DNA of 55,923 bases from Kiritimatiellia bacterium (GCA_016783675.1 JADHWE010000008.1:1-55923); one strand, 5' to 3'; shown: positions 1 to 8,635, counted from the stretch's first letter. Notes: a model not told the origin generated them from the letters alone. Made by a program: numbers and translations.

Positions 1-322
1 TGAGCGGCTTGCCGGAGGCGGCATAGCCCGGCAGGCGTCTGCTCTGGCCGCTGCCGTGGATGATGAGTTTGCGCGTGTCCCGCAGCCAGTCTGTGAACCC
101 GGCGTCGGTCTGCTTGTCCTGCCAGGCAGCGGTCAGGAGATGCGCCGTTCCGCCACCGGATCCGAGTTGGGCGCCCGGGGGATCCGAGGTTACAAACGTA
201 TTGCGAAAACGCCCTGCCAGGTGTTCGTTGAATGCCGGGCAGGCGGCGGCCGGCAGAGACACGAGACGGTCTATGGGTTGCGGACGCGCCGTTGCAGGTA
301 TGGAGGCTTGTGAGTCACTCAT
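1..322 (-). CDS. fkp: FKP-like L-fucokinase / fucose-1-phosphate guanylyltransferase, N-terminal part (cut by window edge)
   Basis: The minus strand is open from an ATG at 322-320 to the window edge, giving 107 codons. The peptide carries the hallmarks of the N-terminal nucleotidyltransferase of bifunctional FKP enzymes: TSDPPGAQLGSGGGT at about residues 47-61, then IIHGSGQSRRLPGYAASGK at about 86-104, with SLPA near residue 20 as in Bacteroides FKP. The family phosphorylates L-fucose and converts it to GDP-fucose, supplying cytoplasmic nucleotide sugar for glycans. The C-terminal GHMP kinase domain would lie outside the window, so bifunctionality is inferred. The gene is divergent from the ACT-domain gene that starts 85 nt away. 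Confidence 0.8.
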   Translation of the reverse strand, partial: MSDSQASIPATARPQPIDRLVSLPAAACPAFNEHLAGRFRNTFVTSDPPGAQLGSGGGTAHLLTAAWQDKQTDAGFTDWLRDTRKLIIHGSGQSRRLPGYAASGKPL

Positions 323-406
323 ATGCCTGTTGATGATCATGCGTGGTGGCTCGGATGTCAAGTTTTGCCATTTGGCTTCACGTGCTGCATAGGATCAAGT
401 ATAAGC

Positions 407-1018
407 ATGCGCATGAACAGTGTGACAGAGAAAGCCTCTTGCCGGTATGTCGTATCGGTGCTCGTGAAAGACAAGGTGGGGATTCTGCGCGGCGTTAGCG
501 CCGCGCTGGCCGATCTTGGTGGCGACATGGACGGCATCAGCCAGACGGTGCTGGATGGCTACTTCGCCCTCATCCTGACCGTTACGTTCGCGGGACCTTG
601 CAGCGAGGAGGCGTTGCGGTCCGCCGTGCAGGACGCGCTGGATGATGAGAAAGCCGATGTTGTGATCCGGGCATACGACGTGCCGGAGAACCGGCCGCCA
701 ACCGTCCAAGGCTCACGCTACCTCGTGACCCTGAACGGAAAACGGACTGTGGGCATTCTGAAGGCGGTCACGAACTTCCTCGCGAATCAGGGCGTGAATG
801 TTGAGGGATGGACCGTTTATGCGGACGGACCGCGTGCGACGCATCTCGGCGAGGTAACGGTGCCTGACCTGCTCGATATCAAACAGGTACAGGACGGCTT
901 GCAGGAGGTGGTGGCCGTGTTTGGATTCACCTGCGGCATTCAGCACGAGAACATCTTCCTGGTAACCAACAAGGTTGGTGCCGTGCGGCCGCTATTGAGG
1001 GGGGCGCAGCATGTATAA
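407..1018 (+). CDS. Tandem ACT-domain regulatory protein (GcvR/UPF0237-like)
   Basis: The 203-residue protein holds two ACT modules. The first begins near RYVVSVLVKDKVGILRGVSA (about residues 11-30) and the second near RYLVTLNGKRTVGILKAV (about 109-126); each has the typical G-I-L after the first strand. ACT pairs bind amino acids or other small ligands and often act as sensors, as in GcvR; the ligand is not visible here. An upstream in-frame ATG at 323 would add 28 unrelated residues, so the start is placed at 407, with 413 also possible. The stop overlaps the start of the UPF0210 gene by 8 nt. ACT and UPF0210 genes are commonly adjacent, which suggests they work together. Confidence 0.8.
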   Translation: MRMNSVTEKASCRYVVSVLVKDKVGILRGVSAALADLGGDMDGISQTVLDGYFALILTVTFAGPCSEEALRSAVQDALDDEKADVVIRAYDVPENRPPTVQGSRYLVTLNGKRTVGILKAVTNFLANQGVNVEGWTVYADGPRATHLGEVTVPDLLDIKQVQDGLQEVVAVFGFTCGIQHENIFLVTNKVGAVRPLLRGAQHV

Positions 1019-2384
1019 GGCTTCAGATGTTTTAGCGACGATTCGCATGCTCCAGGAGGAGCATCTCGATGTACGGACCGTTACAATGGGGATTCATCTC
1101 GGTGATTGCATACGTACGGGAATGGACGAAACGGCCGAGGCGGTCTACCGGAAGATCACCACGAAGGCGGCCAACCTGGTGCGGATCTGCGACCAGATAT
1201 CGACCCGCTACGGCCTCCAGATTGTCAACAAACGCTTGGCTGTCTCACCCGCCAGCCTGCTCCTGGAAGGTCGGAACCGCGCCGATGCCCTCGCCCTGGC
1301 ACAGGCCATGGATCGCGCCGCGGAGGCCGTAAAGGTCGACCTGATTGGCGGGTTCACGGCCCTGGTTCAGAAGGGGTTTACCTCCGGGAAGCAGACGGTC
1401 CTGGAATCATTGCCCGAAGTGCTTGCGCAGACCTCGCGCGTCTGTGGCTCGGTGAACGTGGGCAGCACGAAAGCCGGCATGAATGTGGACGCCATTCGTA
1501 TGCTGGGACGTCAGATCCTTCGCCTGGCTGATGCCACAAAGGATCAGCATGGTTTTGGCGCTGCCAAGCTTGTGGTATTTGCGAATATTCCCGAGGACAA
1601 CCCCTTTATGGCGGGCGCATTCCTGGGGCCCGGTGAGCCGGAGTGCGTGATCAACGTGGGGGTCAGCGGACCCGGTGTGGTCAAGCAGGCGGTTGACAGG
1701 GCGTTGGAGGAGCGTCCTGACTGCACGCTCGACGATCTCGCCGAAGAGATTAAGCACACGGCCTTTCGTGTGACGCGGGTTGGGGAGTTGGTCGGCCGCG
1801 AGGTCGCGGAGCGTTTAGGAATACAGTTTGGCGTGCTGGATCTCTCGCTGGCGCCGACCCCGCGGGTTGGCGACAGCGTGGGTGAGATCTACCAGGCCAT
1901 GGGAATCGCGAAGCTCGGAGCGCCCGGAACGACAGCCGCGGTGGCATTGCTGAATGACGCGGTCAAGAAGGGTGGGGCGTTTGCGTCGAGCTCGGTTGGC
2001 GGACTCTCCGGCGCCTTCATTCCCGTGATGGAGGATCATGCCCTTGCCGAGGCCATGGAGGCCGGTACGCTCACAATTGAGAAGCTCGAGGCCATGACGG
2101 CGGTCTGTTCCGTGGGACTGGACATGCTGATGCTTCCGGGCGATACGAAATCCGAGACGATCGCAGGACTCATCATGGACGAGGCCGCGATCGGCATTAT
2201 CAATCGCAAGACGACGGCCGTTCGAGTGATTCCCGTCCCGGGCGGTAAGGTAGGCGACCGGATCGATTTTGGCGGCTTGTTTGGATCCGGTACGATCTGC
2301 AATGTCGTGTCGCCCACCGGTGCCGAGACTTTCGTGAACCGAGGGGGGCATATTCCAGCGCCGATCCAGAGCTTAACAAACTGA
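1011..2384 (+). CDS. UPF0210 (DUF711) family protein
   Basis: The 457-residue protein matches the UPF0210/DUF711 family in length and in segments such as TVTMGIHLGDCI (about residues 24-35), NVGSTKAGMNVDAIRMLG (about 151-168) and SSSVGGLSGAFIPVMEDH (about 327-344). The family is related in fold to glycyl-radical enzymes but has no established reaction. No signal peptide or membrane segment is visible, so it is probably cytoplasmic. The start codon lies inside the end of the ACT-domain gene, which indicates translational coupling. Family assignment is confident; function is unknown. Confidence 0.85.
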   Translation: MYKASDVLATIRMLQEEHLDVRTVTMGIHLGDCIRTGMDETAEAVYRKITTKAANLVRICDQISTRYGLQIVNKRLAVSPASLLLEGRNRADALALAQAMDRAAEAVKVDLIGGFTALVQKGFTSGKQTVLESLPEVLAQTSRVCGSVNVGSTKAGMNVDAIRMLGRQILRLADATKDQHGFGAAKLVVFANIPEDNPFMAGAFLGPGEPECVINVGVSGPGVVKQAVDRALEERPDCTLDDLAEEIKHTAFRVTRVGELVGREVAERLGIQFGVLDLSLAPTPRVGDSVGEIYQAMGIAKLGAPGTTAAVALLNDAVKKGGAFASSSVGGLSGAFIPVMEDHALAEAMEAGTLTIEKLEAMTAVCSVGLDMLMLPGDTKSETIAGLIMDEAAIGIINRKTTAVRVIPVPGGKVGDRIDFGGLFGSGTICNVVSPTGAETFVNRGGHIPAPIQSLTN

Positions 2385-2397
2385 TATACAACGCCCC

Positions 2398-2434
2398 AGG
2401 GCTAGGTAGAGCCCGCTCTCCGAACGGGCCGCTG
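2398..2434. repeat. REP-like GC hairpin, copy 1 (degenerate)
   Basis: The intergenic tract contains AGGTAGAGCCCGCTCTCCG followed by AACGGGCCGC. It can fold through GCCCG/CGGGC arms. It matches the stronger hairpin at 54391-54420 (AGGTAGGGCCCGCGCTCCG then CGCGGGCCGC) and the core at 44627-44649. It sits in the gap between the UPF0210 gene and the thioesterase. Confidence 0.6.
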
Positions 2435-2451
2435 GTACAAGGGAGATCACA

Positions 2452-2883
2452 TTGGACAAGCAAGGTTGCTATCGCCACCTGATCCGTGTTCCGTACGCGC
2501 ACGTGGACCAGATGAAGTTCGTCTACTATGCGAACTACCTGGTCTACTTCGAGATGGCGCGAACAGGGATGCTGCGCGATTCCGGCACGCCCTATTCCGT
2601 GTTGGAGGAGCGGGGGGTGCTGCTGCCGGTTATGGCTGCGCACTGCGAGTACCGACAGCCCGCGCATTACGAGGACCTTCTGGCGGTCGACGTGGACTTT
2701 CCGCCCTTCAAAGGGGTGCGGTTCCGGTTGAACTACAAGGTGTGGCGCGTAGAATCGGGTACCGATCCGCAGCCGGCCGACGAAGACCTACTGGTTGAAG
2801 GCTACACCGAGCACGTCTGCATGTCACCTGGAGGCAAGGTGCTTCGTCCCGACCCCGCTTTTGTGCAACTCGTCCGTCACTGA
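2452..2883 (+). CDS. Acyl-CoA thioesterase, 4HBT/YbgC family
   Basis: The 143-residue hotdog-fold protein begins RVPYAHVDQMKFVYYANYL (about residues 9-27) and continues YFEMARTGML, the signature of YbgC/FadM-type thioesterases. The Asp of HVD at about residue 16 is the expected catalytic residue. Such enzymes hydrolyse acyl-CoA or acyl-ACP thioesters in the cytoplasm; the acyl preference cannot be read from sequence. The start is TTG at 2452, with GGGAG about 6 nt upstream; no closer ATG precedes the conserved region. The 3' end overlaps the convergent protease gene by 7 nt. Confidence 0.85.
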   Translation: MDKQGCYRHLIRVPYAHVDQMKFVYYANYLVYFEMARTGMLRDSGTPYSVLEERGVLLPVMAAHCEYRQPAHYEDLLAVDVDFPPFKGVRFRLNYKVWRVESGTDPQPADEDLLVEGYTEHVCMSPGGKVLRPDPAFVQLVRH

Positions 2884-4508
2884 GTCCAGCGATAGTACCC
2901 GTCGGGGTTGTAGACGAAGTAGTAGTCGAACGGCTTCAGGCGCGGCAGGAGTACGTAGTTGTTCTTGGGGTCCGGGGGGGTGGCCTGGTCCTTCATAAAG
3001 AACCACCAGATGGGCTGGGGCTGTTCGCCTTCCGGCTTCTTGACGATGCCCTCTTCGCGGATTTCTTCCACGACGTGGTCGACCCAACGCAACTTCTGCG
3101 CCTGATCGGCAAACTCCTGCCAATCGCCATCAGAGTTCTTCTCGTACATGCGTTTGTAGAATTCGTCCATCGACAGCCCCATCTTCTCTGCGACAGTCGC
3201 GTGCAGGCGGCGCGCCCACTCCTTGAAAATCACCATCTGCTCGTCCTGCTGGGTCAGGTTACCCCAGGAGATGCCGCTGGGCTGGTGGTGCAGGAGGATG
3301 GCGTTGGGGTAGGCGTAGGACTGCTCGGCGGCCGTCGCGATGGTTGCGGCCATACTGGCGGCGAACGATTTTACGACAACATGAATCGGCGCCTTGCTGG
3401 CGTCCATCGCCCTAATGATGCGATACCCCTCCATGACCGACCCACCCGGGTTACGGTCTATAATGATGAAAATGGGGTCCGTGGCTGACTGGTTGTTGAA
3501 GTAGTGAATGCGTTCGGTCACGTAGTCGGCCGTACCTTCCATGATCACGCCGTTCAGCTGGATGCGGCGGTCGCTGATGGTGAGCACGCCGTCCTTGAAC
3601 GGCTCGGTCGGACAGAGGATGTCGCGGTCGACCGTGTTGCGATAGGCGTCGCGGGTCTCGCGCAGGGTCATGGCGGTCTGCACTTCGGCCAGCTCGTGCT
3701 TCAGGGATGTCATGGCGGCGGTGTGCTCGTTTTCGCGGCGGGCCTGCTCCTGCTGGGCCTTACTGTTCTGAAGCCCCATCAAGGCGATCTCGGTGTTCAA
3801 CTCCTGGGCCTTCTTCTCGTGCAGTTTCTGGGCATGCGCCATCTCAATGGTCAAACGCTCGTTCTGCGCGGCCAGCTCGGCCAGTGCCGTCTTGTTCTCT
3901 TCGGCGGCCAGCAGATTCTGCGCTGTCAGCGCCTTGTGGCGTACCTGCAGGGCATGAAGCTCCTGGGCCTGCAGTACGTCCTTCTTCTCCATCTCAAGCT
4001 TGATGCGAGCCATCTCTTCCCGCGCGTCAAGTGCTGCCTCCTTGTTGCGCTCTTCGCGAAGTGCCATCGTCATGGTCAACTTCTCTTTCTCGGCCCGTAG
4101 TTCGCCAAGCGCTACCTTCATCTCGCTTTCAGCTGCCTTCACTTTTAGCGCGAGCACGTCGACCTGTGCCTTCTCTTCGGCGAATTGTTTCTTGCGCCGC
4201 GCGTCTGCGACTCCCATTTCGACGTCCAAGCGCTGCTTTTCAAGAAGAAGGTCCGCCAGTTCGCTCTTCAGCTCCTCCGCACGCAGGTCATACTCGGCCT
4301 TCAGCAATGCCTGTTTCTCAGCCAGTCCCTTGGTCCGCTTCGCTTCGGGACTGGGTTTTGGCATTGCGGGAGGGGCCGGAGGAGCCGGAGCGGCTACCAC
4401 AACGGCTTCGGTATTCGTCGACGGCGCGGAGGGCGCCTCGGCAGCCGAAGCACCGGTCGCGAGAGAGATGGCAAGTAAGAGGGCGAACAAGGTTGCGATG
4501 CGTGTCAT
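2877..4508 (-). CDS. Exported coiled-coil protein with C-terminal ClpP-like serine protease domain
   Basis: The 543-residue protein starts with a signal peptide (MTRIATLFALLLAISLATG, cleavage probably after ASA at 20-22). A Pro/Ala linker follows, then about 220 residues of charged Glu/Lys/Ala-rich heptads (about 60-285) predicted to be coiled coil. The C-terminal part resembles ClpP/crotonase-fold proteases: IIIDRNPGGSVMEG (348-361), the Ser nucleophile in SFAASMAATIA (Ser385) and the His in LLHHQPSG (His408); Asp462 is a candidate third residue. Cytosolic ClpP has neither signal peptide nor coiled coil, so this is likely a periplasmic or envelope protease or scaffold without an unfoldase partner. 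Substrate unknown. No Clp ATPase lies nearby. Confidence 0.75.
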   Translation of the reverse strand: MTRIATLFALLLAISLATGASAAEAPSAPSTNTEAVVVAAPAPPAPPAMPKPSPEAKRTKGLAEKQALLKAEYDLRAEELKSELADLLLEKQRLDVEMGVADARRKKQFAEEKAQVDVLALKVKAAESEMKVALGELRAEKEKLTMTMALREERNKEAALDAREEMARIKLEMEKKDVLQAQELHALQVRHKALTAQNLLAAEENKTALAELAAQNERLTIEMAHAQKLHEKKAQELNTEIALMGLQNSKAQQEQARRENEHTAAMTSLKHELAEVQTAMTLRETRDAYRNTVDRDILCPTEPFKDGVLTISDRRIQLNGVIMEGTADYVTERIHYFNNQSATDPIFIIIDRNPGGSVMEGYRIIRAMDASKAPIHVVVKSFAASMAATIATAAEQSYAYPNAILLHHQPSGISWGNLTQQDEQMVIFKEWARRLHATVAEKMGLSMDEFYKRMYEKNSDGDWQEFADQAQKLRWVDHVVEEIREEGIVKKPEGEQPQPIWWFFMKDQATPPDPKNNYVLLPRLKPFDYYFVYNPDGYYRWTQ

Positions 4509-4683
4509 GATTCCTCCACAGTTGTGCGGTTTCGTTGGGCAGCACTATCTGAAATCGCGCGAGACAATGCAAGGTGTCTCTCTTTGTCCCAGCGCTTAAA
4601 AGCAAACCGCATACTCGGCGGCTTGACCTTGGTTCCTCATCCTGATAGGTTCCCCCGATCACTTTGCAGTGAGAGAAGTTGTA

Positions 4684-4760
4684 CGGGGCGTAGCGCAGCC
4701 TGGTAGCGCGTTTGACTGGGGGTCAAAAGGTCGCGAGTTCAAATCTCGCCGCCCCGACCA
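4684..4760 (+). tRNA. tRNA-Pro (anticodon GGG)
   Basis: A full cloverleaf can be drawn. The acceptor is CGGGGCG paired with CGCCCCG, with discriminator A and an encoded CCA. The D arm is GCGC-AGCCTGGTA-GCGC. The anticodon stem TTTGA/TCAAA has loop CTGGGGG, reading GGG. The T arm is GCGAG-TTCAAAT-CTCGC. It closely follows known bacterial tRNA-Pro(GGG). It lies between the divergently read protease gene and ispH. Confidence 0.97.
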
Positions 4761-4840
4761 ATTTCTTCACTTGCAGCGCAGGCGGATCAACGCAAACCAC
4801 AACTTGCGTGTCAGGACGGCTTGCCCGTAGACTCCTTTCC

Positions 4841-5791
4841 ATGAATGCAGCAGATCATGTATCAACCAAACAGGCCATGGTCGCATTTCCCCGAGGGTTC
4901 TGTGCGGGGGTTCGACGGGCGGTGGATGCGGTTGAGGCGGCACTGCTCAGGTTTCCTCCTCCGATCTACTGTTACAACGAGATCGTGCATAACCGGCAGG
5001 TGGTTGACCGTCTTACGGAGAAGGGCGTGGTCTTTGTTCTCGATCTCGATGAGGTGCCGCGTGGGGGTGTCGTACTGTTCAGCGCTCACGGGGTGACCCC
5101 TCAGCTCCGCGATGATGCGCGTCAGCGCGGATTGACCGTGATCGATGCGACGTGCCCCTTCGTGGCCAAGGTGCATGCGGAGGTGAGGCAGTTTGCCCGG
5201 GATGCGCACACGATCGTACTGATCGGAAAGCGCGGCCACGAGGAAGTCGTTGGGGTGGCCGGCGAGGCGCCGGATCATGTGATCGTGGTCCAGGATTCCG
5301 ACGAGGCGCGCGTAGTCGACGTCCCGGATCCGTCTCGTGTCGCTGTTCTGATGCAGACAACGCTGAGCCAGTCGGAAGCAGGCCTCGTTCTCGACGTGCT
5401 GCGCGAGCGCTTTCCAACTCTCAAGACACCGTCCACGAGCGACATCTGTTATGCGACAACGAATCGCCAGGAAGCGGTACGCCAGCTCGCGGAAGAGGTC
5501 GAGCTTGTGCTGGTGTTGGGAGCGCGCAACAGCGCGAATACGAATCGACTGGTTGAGGTGGCGCGAAAGAGTGGAACGCGCGCCGAACTGCTGCCGGATC
5601 TGGAAACGCTGACATCCATGGACTTTGATGGCGTGAGTAGGGTGGGGGTCACCGCCGGCGCATCCACTCCGGAGTCTTTCCTGGAGGAAGTGATGGCCGC
5701 ACTTGCAGTGCAGGGCTTTGACCCGGTGAGTTTGTCGCCTGTGGCCGAGGAATCCGTGACGTTCGCCTTGCCGCCGCCGCTGCGGCCGTAG
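4841..5791 (+). CDS. ispH: 4-hydroxy-3-methylbut-2-enyl diphosphate reductase
   Basis: IspH catalyses the last step of the MEP pathway, reducing HMBPP to IPP and DMAPP with a [4Fe-4S] cluster. The three cluster cysteines are visible in GFCAGV (Cys21), DATCPFV (Cys105) and SDICYATTNRQ (Cys203). The substrate-binding histidines lie in NEIVHN (His50), SAHG (His83) and GHEE (His133). The open frame continues upstream through the tRNA, which cannot be coding, so the start is ATG 4841 (316 aa). The stop abuts the convergent polyprenyl synthase gene, which uses the IPP and DMAPP made here. Confidence 0.95.
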   Translation: MNAADHVSTKQAMVAFPRGFCAGVRRAVDAVEAALLRFPPPIYCYNEIVHNRQVVDRLTEKGVVFVLDLDEVPRGGVVLFSAHGVTPQLRDDARQRGLTVIDATCPFVAKVHAEVRQFARDAHTIVLIGKRGHEEVVGVAGEAPDHVIVVQDSDEARVVDVPDPSRVAVLMQTTLSQSEAGLVLDVLRERFPTLKTPSTSDICYATTNRQEAVRQLAEEVELVLVLGARNSANTNRLVEVARKSGTRAELLPDLETLTSMDFDGVSRVGVTAGASTPESFLEEVMAALAVQGFDPVSLSPVAEESVTFALPPPLRP

Positions 5792-6646
5792 TCAGGCCTG
5801 CGCCTGGACACTGGTAAACTGGTCGACCAGGGGCTGGATTGTCGTGGCCACATAGTCACGCCACCGCGCCTGCACGTCCGGCCAGTCGGAGAGGGACGCC
5901 TCGGCGGAGTCAAGAAGCCCGGCAATCACGATAGAGGGATTGATGCCGGCCACCACCGATGCGCCCACCGCGGTAAGTTTTCCGGTCGCGGCATCAGTGC
6001 CAAGGCTCTTGCCGGCGAGTGCGGGGTCGACGTGTGCATCGAGCATGTCGTCGGCAAGCTGGTACGCCGTGCCCAGATCGCGCCCGGCCTGCTCAAGTGC
6101 ATCAGCGAGGTCCGTGTCCCTGCCGCCGGCACATGCGGCCGCAAACCCGAAGAGGGAACCGGTCTTGTGCTGGGCAATGCGCACGCAGTCATCCCACGAA
6201 TCGAGGTGTGCATTGCGGGAGAATTCCTGCTCGGCCTCGGCGTCGCACATTTCGCGAAGCGCCCTCATCAGCACGGCCAGATGTTGCGCGCCCTCCTTCT
6301 CGACAAGTGTGAGCGCCACGCTGAGCATGAGATCTCCGATCAGGACCGCTGCCTTGGTACCTTCGGATACCCAGAGTGCGGGTGCGTGGCGTCGCTCGGT
6401 GCCGCCATCGACCACGTCGTCATGCAGGAGACTGGCGCCATGCAGCAGTTCCACGGCCGCGGCCAGGCGACAAAGCGACGTCTCGGCAGTTCCGTTTGAG
6501 GAGCCGATCTGGAGAACCAGTCGACCACGCAGCATCTTGCCGCCATCAACGGAGGCGCCAAAACGCTCGAACTCCTCGCGGACGGACGTCTGCCCCAAGG
6601 CCTCCGCAATCGTCGTCCTTATTATGGTTGTGTCTTTGTCTGCCAC
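5792..6646 (-). CDS. Polyprenyl (isoprenoid) diphosphate synthase
   Basis: A trans-prenyltransferase of 284 residues that condenses IPP with allylic diphosphates. The GGKMLRGRL block (about 35-43), the first Asp-rich motif LLHDDVVDGGTERR (DDxxD at 76-80) and the second, QLADDMLDAHVD (about 196-207), are all present. Chain length (geranyl-, farnesyl-, octaprenyl-type) cannot be assigned confidently. The CBS gene lies upstream on the same strand. The gene is convergent with ispH with no gap, so the isoprenoid genes meet tail to tail. Confidence 0.88.
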   Translation of the reverse strand: MADKDTTIIRTTIAEALGQTSVREEFERFGASVDGGKMLRGRLVLQIGSSNGTAETSLCRLAAAVELLHGASLLHDDVVDGGTERRHAPALWVSEGTKAAVLIGDLMLSVALTLVEKEGAQHLAVLMRALREMCDAEAEQEFSRNAHLDSWDDCVRIAQHKTGSLFGFAAACAGGRDTDLADALEQAGRDLGTAYQLADDMLDAHVDPALAGKSLGTDAATGKLTAVGASVVAGINPSIVIAGLLDSAEASLSDWPDVQARWRDYVATTIQPLVDQFTSVQAQA

Positions 6647-6658
6647 TTGACCTACGCC

Positions 6659-7114
6659 CTACCCGCGTTTCCACTCTTCGTAATAGTCCCAGCTCATGCT
6701 GGCATTGGCCTCGGATAGCTCACGATCCTTTTCATGGATTGAGGCCCGCATGACGTCGCCGGCGGAGATGAGCCCGATGTAGGCTCCGCTCTTCTGTACG
6801 AGGAGGTGACGCACGCGCAGACCAAGGAACTTGTCAACCAGGCTATAAACCGAATCGCTCCACTCGCAGGCAATGAGTGGTTGACTCATGTAGGAGCCGA
6901 TCGTAACGGACTCGATGGCGAAGCCGTCGGAGGCCACGTCTTGCGCCAGGTCGCGCTCGGTCCATATGCCGACAATGTCATCATTCTCTGTGACGAGCAG
7001 GCATCCGACATTCTCGCGCTTCATCAGTGCGACGGCCTCGGCAATCGTGGTAGTGGCGGGTGTCGTCACCATGTCGCGATTCTTGTCTCGGACCAAGTCT
7101 TCTGCTATCTTCAT
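6659..7114 (-). CDS. CBS-domain pair protein
   Basis: The 151-residue protein consists essentially of two CBS motifs. The first is in MVTTPATTTIAEAVALMK with GIWTERDLAQDV. The second is in MSQPLIACEWSDSVYSLVDK with GLISAGDVMRA. CBS pairs bind adenosine nucleotides and usually regulate an attached or partner protein; no catalytic domain is present. A good ribosome site (GGGAGAAC) precedes the ATG. It is divergent from nqrM by 37 nt and sits 12 nt upstream of the polyprenyl synthase gene, with which it is probably cotranscribed. Confidence 0.85.
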   Translation of the reverse strand: MKIAEDLVRDKNRDMVTTPATTTIAEAVALMKRENVGCLLVTENDDIVGIWTERDLAQDVASDGFAIESVTIGSYMSQPLIACEWSDSVYSLVDKFLGLRVRHLLVQKSGAYIGLISAGDVMRASIHEKDRELSEANASMSWDYYEEWKRG

Positions 7115-7151
7115 ATTGTTCTCCCTTGATCAGCTAAGGATACGTTACCCC

Positions 7152-7406
7152 ATGCAGACCATTATGGCAATCGCTTGTGCTGTCGTGATCTTCGGGCTGG
7201 CCATTGCGGCGATGGCTGTGGGGCTCATCCTGCGCGGCAAAGTGCTGCGCGGCGGATGTGGCGGACACGCGGGGCCGGACGATGAGCCGATCGGTTGCGA
7301 TGCCTGCTCGAAGAAGCAACTCAATATCTGTGATGAGGATGACACCTCCGGTCTGGCTGGTCCCTCGATGGCGGCCACGATGGGCCGCTTCAGCCGCAAC
7401 TCCTGA
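7152..7406 (+). CDS. nqrM: NqrM-like Na+-NQR maturation protein
   Basis: The 84-residue protein has one N-terminal membrane segment (about residues 4-27) followed by RGKVLRGGCGG and a Cys-rich tail (Cys36, Cys49, Cys52, Cys60), the layout of NqrM (DUF539). NqrM is required for Na+-NQR assembly, probably iron delivery to the membrane Fe centre. The ATG at 7152 lies at the start of the hydrophobic segment; the frame upstream is antisense to the CBS gene. It stops 8 nt from the convergent end of nqrF, so it serves the neighbouring operon but is transcribed from the other side. In other bacteria nqrM usually follows nqrF on the same strand. Confidence 0.75.
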   Translation: MQTIMAIACAVVIFGLAIAAMAVGLILRGKVLRGGCGGHAGPDDEPIGCDACSKKQLNICDEDDTSGLAGPSMAATMGRFSRNS

Positions 7407-7414
7407 AGCATGTC

Positions 7415-8635
7415 TCAGCCAAAGTCATCGAACGCGATCATGTCCTCCTCGACCCCCAGGTCGTAGAGCATCTTCTGCATCGCGCTGAGCATGAGGGGCG
7501 GACCACAGAGGTAGTATTCGATCTCGGTGGGATCGGCGTGGTGGTCCAGGTAGTTGTCCAGCAGCACCTGGTGAATGAACCCGACGTACCCATGCCAGTC
7601 ATCCTCGGGCTGCGGTTCGCTCAGTGCAATGTGGAACTTGAAGTTGTCGAACTCCTCCTCGATCTCCCGGAAATCCTCTTCGTAGAAGATCTCGCGCTTG
7701 GATCGGGCACCGTACCAGAAAGTGGCCGTGCGGCTGGTCTTGCGCGTGTGGAAAAGATCGAAAATGTGGCTGCGCATCGGGGCCATGCCGGCACCGCCAC
7801 CCACGAAGACGATCTCGCGGTCGGTGTCCTTCATGAAGAACTCGCCGTAGGGGCCGCTGACCATCACCTTGTCGCCCGGCTTGCAGTTGAAAATGTAGGA
7901 GGACGCGATGCCCGGCGGAACGTCCATCCCGCGCGGCGGGAAGGCAATGCGGACGTTCAGCATGACGCGGTTGCCCTCGGCCGGGTGGTTGGCCATGGAA
8001 TAGGCCCGGTAGCAATCCTCGTCGTTCTCGGCATGGAGATTGAAGAAGTTGAAATGGTTCCAGTCGCCCCGGTACGCATCGGCCACGTCGAACTCGGTGA
8101 AGTTGAGCTTGTACTGCGGGATATCGATCTGGATATAGCCGCCGGCCTGGAAATCGAGGTTCTCGCCCTCGGGTAGCTCGACAACGAACTCCTTGATGAA
8201 CGTAGCGACGTTGTCGTTGGAGGCAACCGTGCACTCCCATTTTTTGACGTCCAGCACCTCTTCCGGCACCTCAATCTCGGTGTCCTCGCGAAGCTTGACC
8301 TGGCACGCCAGGCGCACGCCCTCGCGGCGATCGGGCTTCTTGATGAATCCGAGCTCCGTAGCAAGAATGTCGCCGCCACCCTTGGTGACCTTGCACTTGC
8401 ACATCCCGCAGGTTCCGCCGCCGCCACAGGCGGAGGGAACGAAGACGTGGGCACCCACGAGGGCGGAGAGGAGGGACTGCCCCGGTGTCACGGTAACGGA
8501 CTTCTTGCCGTCGTTGACATCAATCTTCACCTCGCCACCCGGGGAAAGCTTGGCCGAGATGGCCGACAGCAGAATCACGAGCAGCACAATCACGCCGGTG
8601 AATACCGCTGCACTTGCTATGACAAACAGCACCAT
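7415..8635 (-). CDS. nqrF: Na+-translocating NADH:quinone oxidoreductase subunit F
   Basis: NqrF is the NADH-oxidising entry subunit. One N-terminal membrane helix (about 3-27) precedes a 2Fe-2S domain with Cys70, Cys76, Cys79 and Cys111 (SACGGGGTCGMC, then RLACQ). The FAD domain follows with RAYSMAN. The NADH domain has GGGAGMAPMRSH near residues 280-291 and ends in YYLCGPPLM and the C-terminal AFDDFG. Length (406 aa) matches the family. It is the last gene of nqrABCDEF on the minus strand, 4 nt after nqrE. Confidence 0.97.
   Translation of the reverse strand: MVLFVIASAAVFTGVIVLLVILLSAISAKLSPGGEVKIDVNDGKKSVTVTPGQSLLSALVGAHVFVPSACGGGGTCGMCKCKVTKGGGDILATELGFIKKPDRREGVRLACQVKLREDTEIEVPEEVLDVKKWECTVASNDNVATFIKEFVVELPEGENLDFQAGGYIQIDIPQYKLNFTEFDVADAYRGDWNHFNFFNLHAENDEDCYRAYSMANHPAEGNRVMLNVRIAFPPRGMDVPPGIASSYIFNCKPGDKVMVSGPYGEFFMKDTDREIVFVGGGAGMAPMRSHIFDLFHTRKTSRTATFWYGARSKREIFYEEDFREIEEEFDNFKFHIALSEPQPEDDWHGYVGFIHQVLLDNYLDHHADPTEIEYYLCGPPLMLSAMQKMLYDLGVEEDMIAFDDFG

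Noticed and set aside
56-392. Two plus-strand frames at the left edge
   Set aside because: They lie antisense to a minus-strand frame with clear FKP nucleotidyltransferase motifs.
4712-4840. N-terminal extension of ispH
   Set aside because: It would translate through the tRNA-Pro gene; the IspH homology begins after ATG 4841.
7538-8176. A 212-codon plus-strand frame opposite nqrF
   Set aside because: Shadow of the nqrF coding bias; all Fe-S and flavin motifs are on the minus strand.
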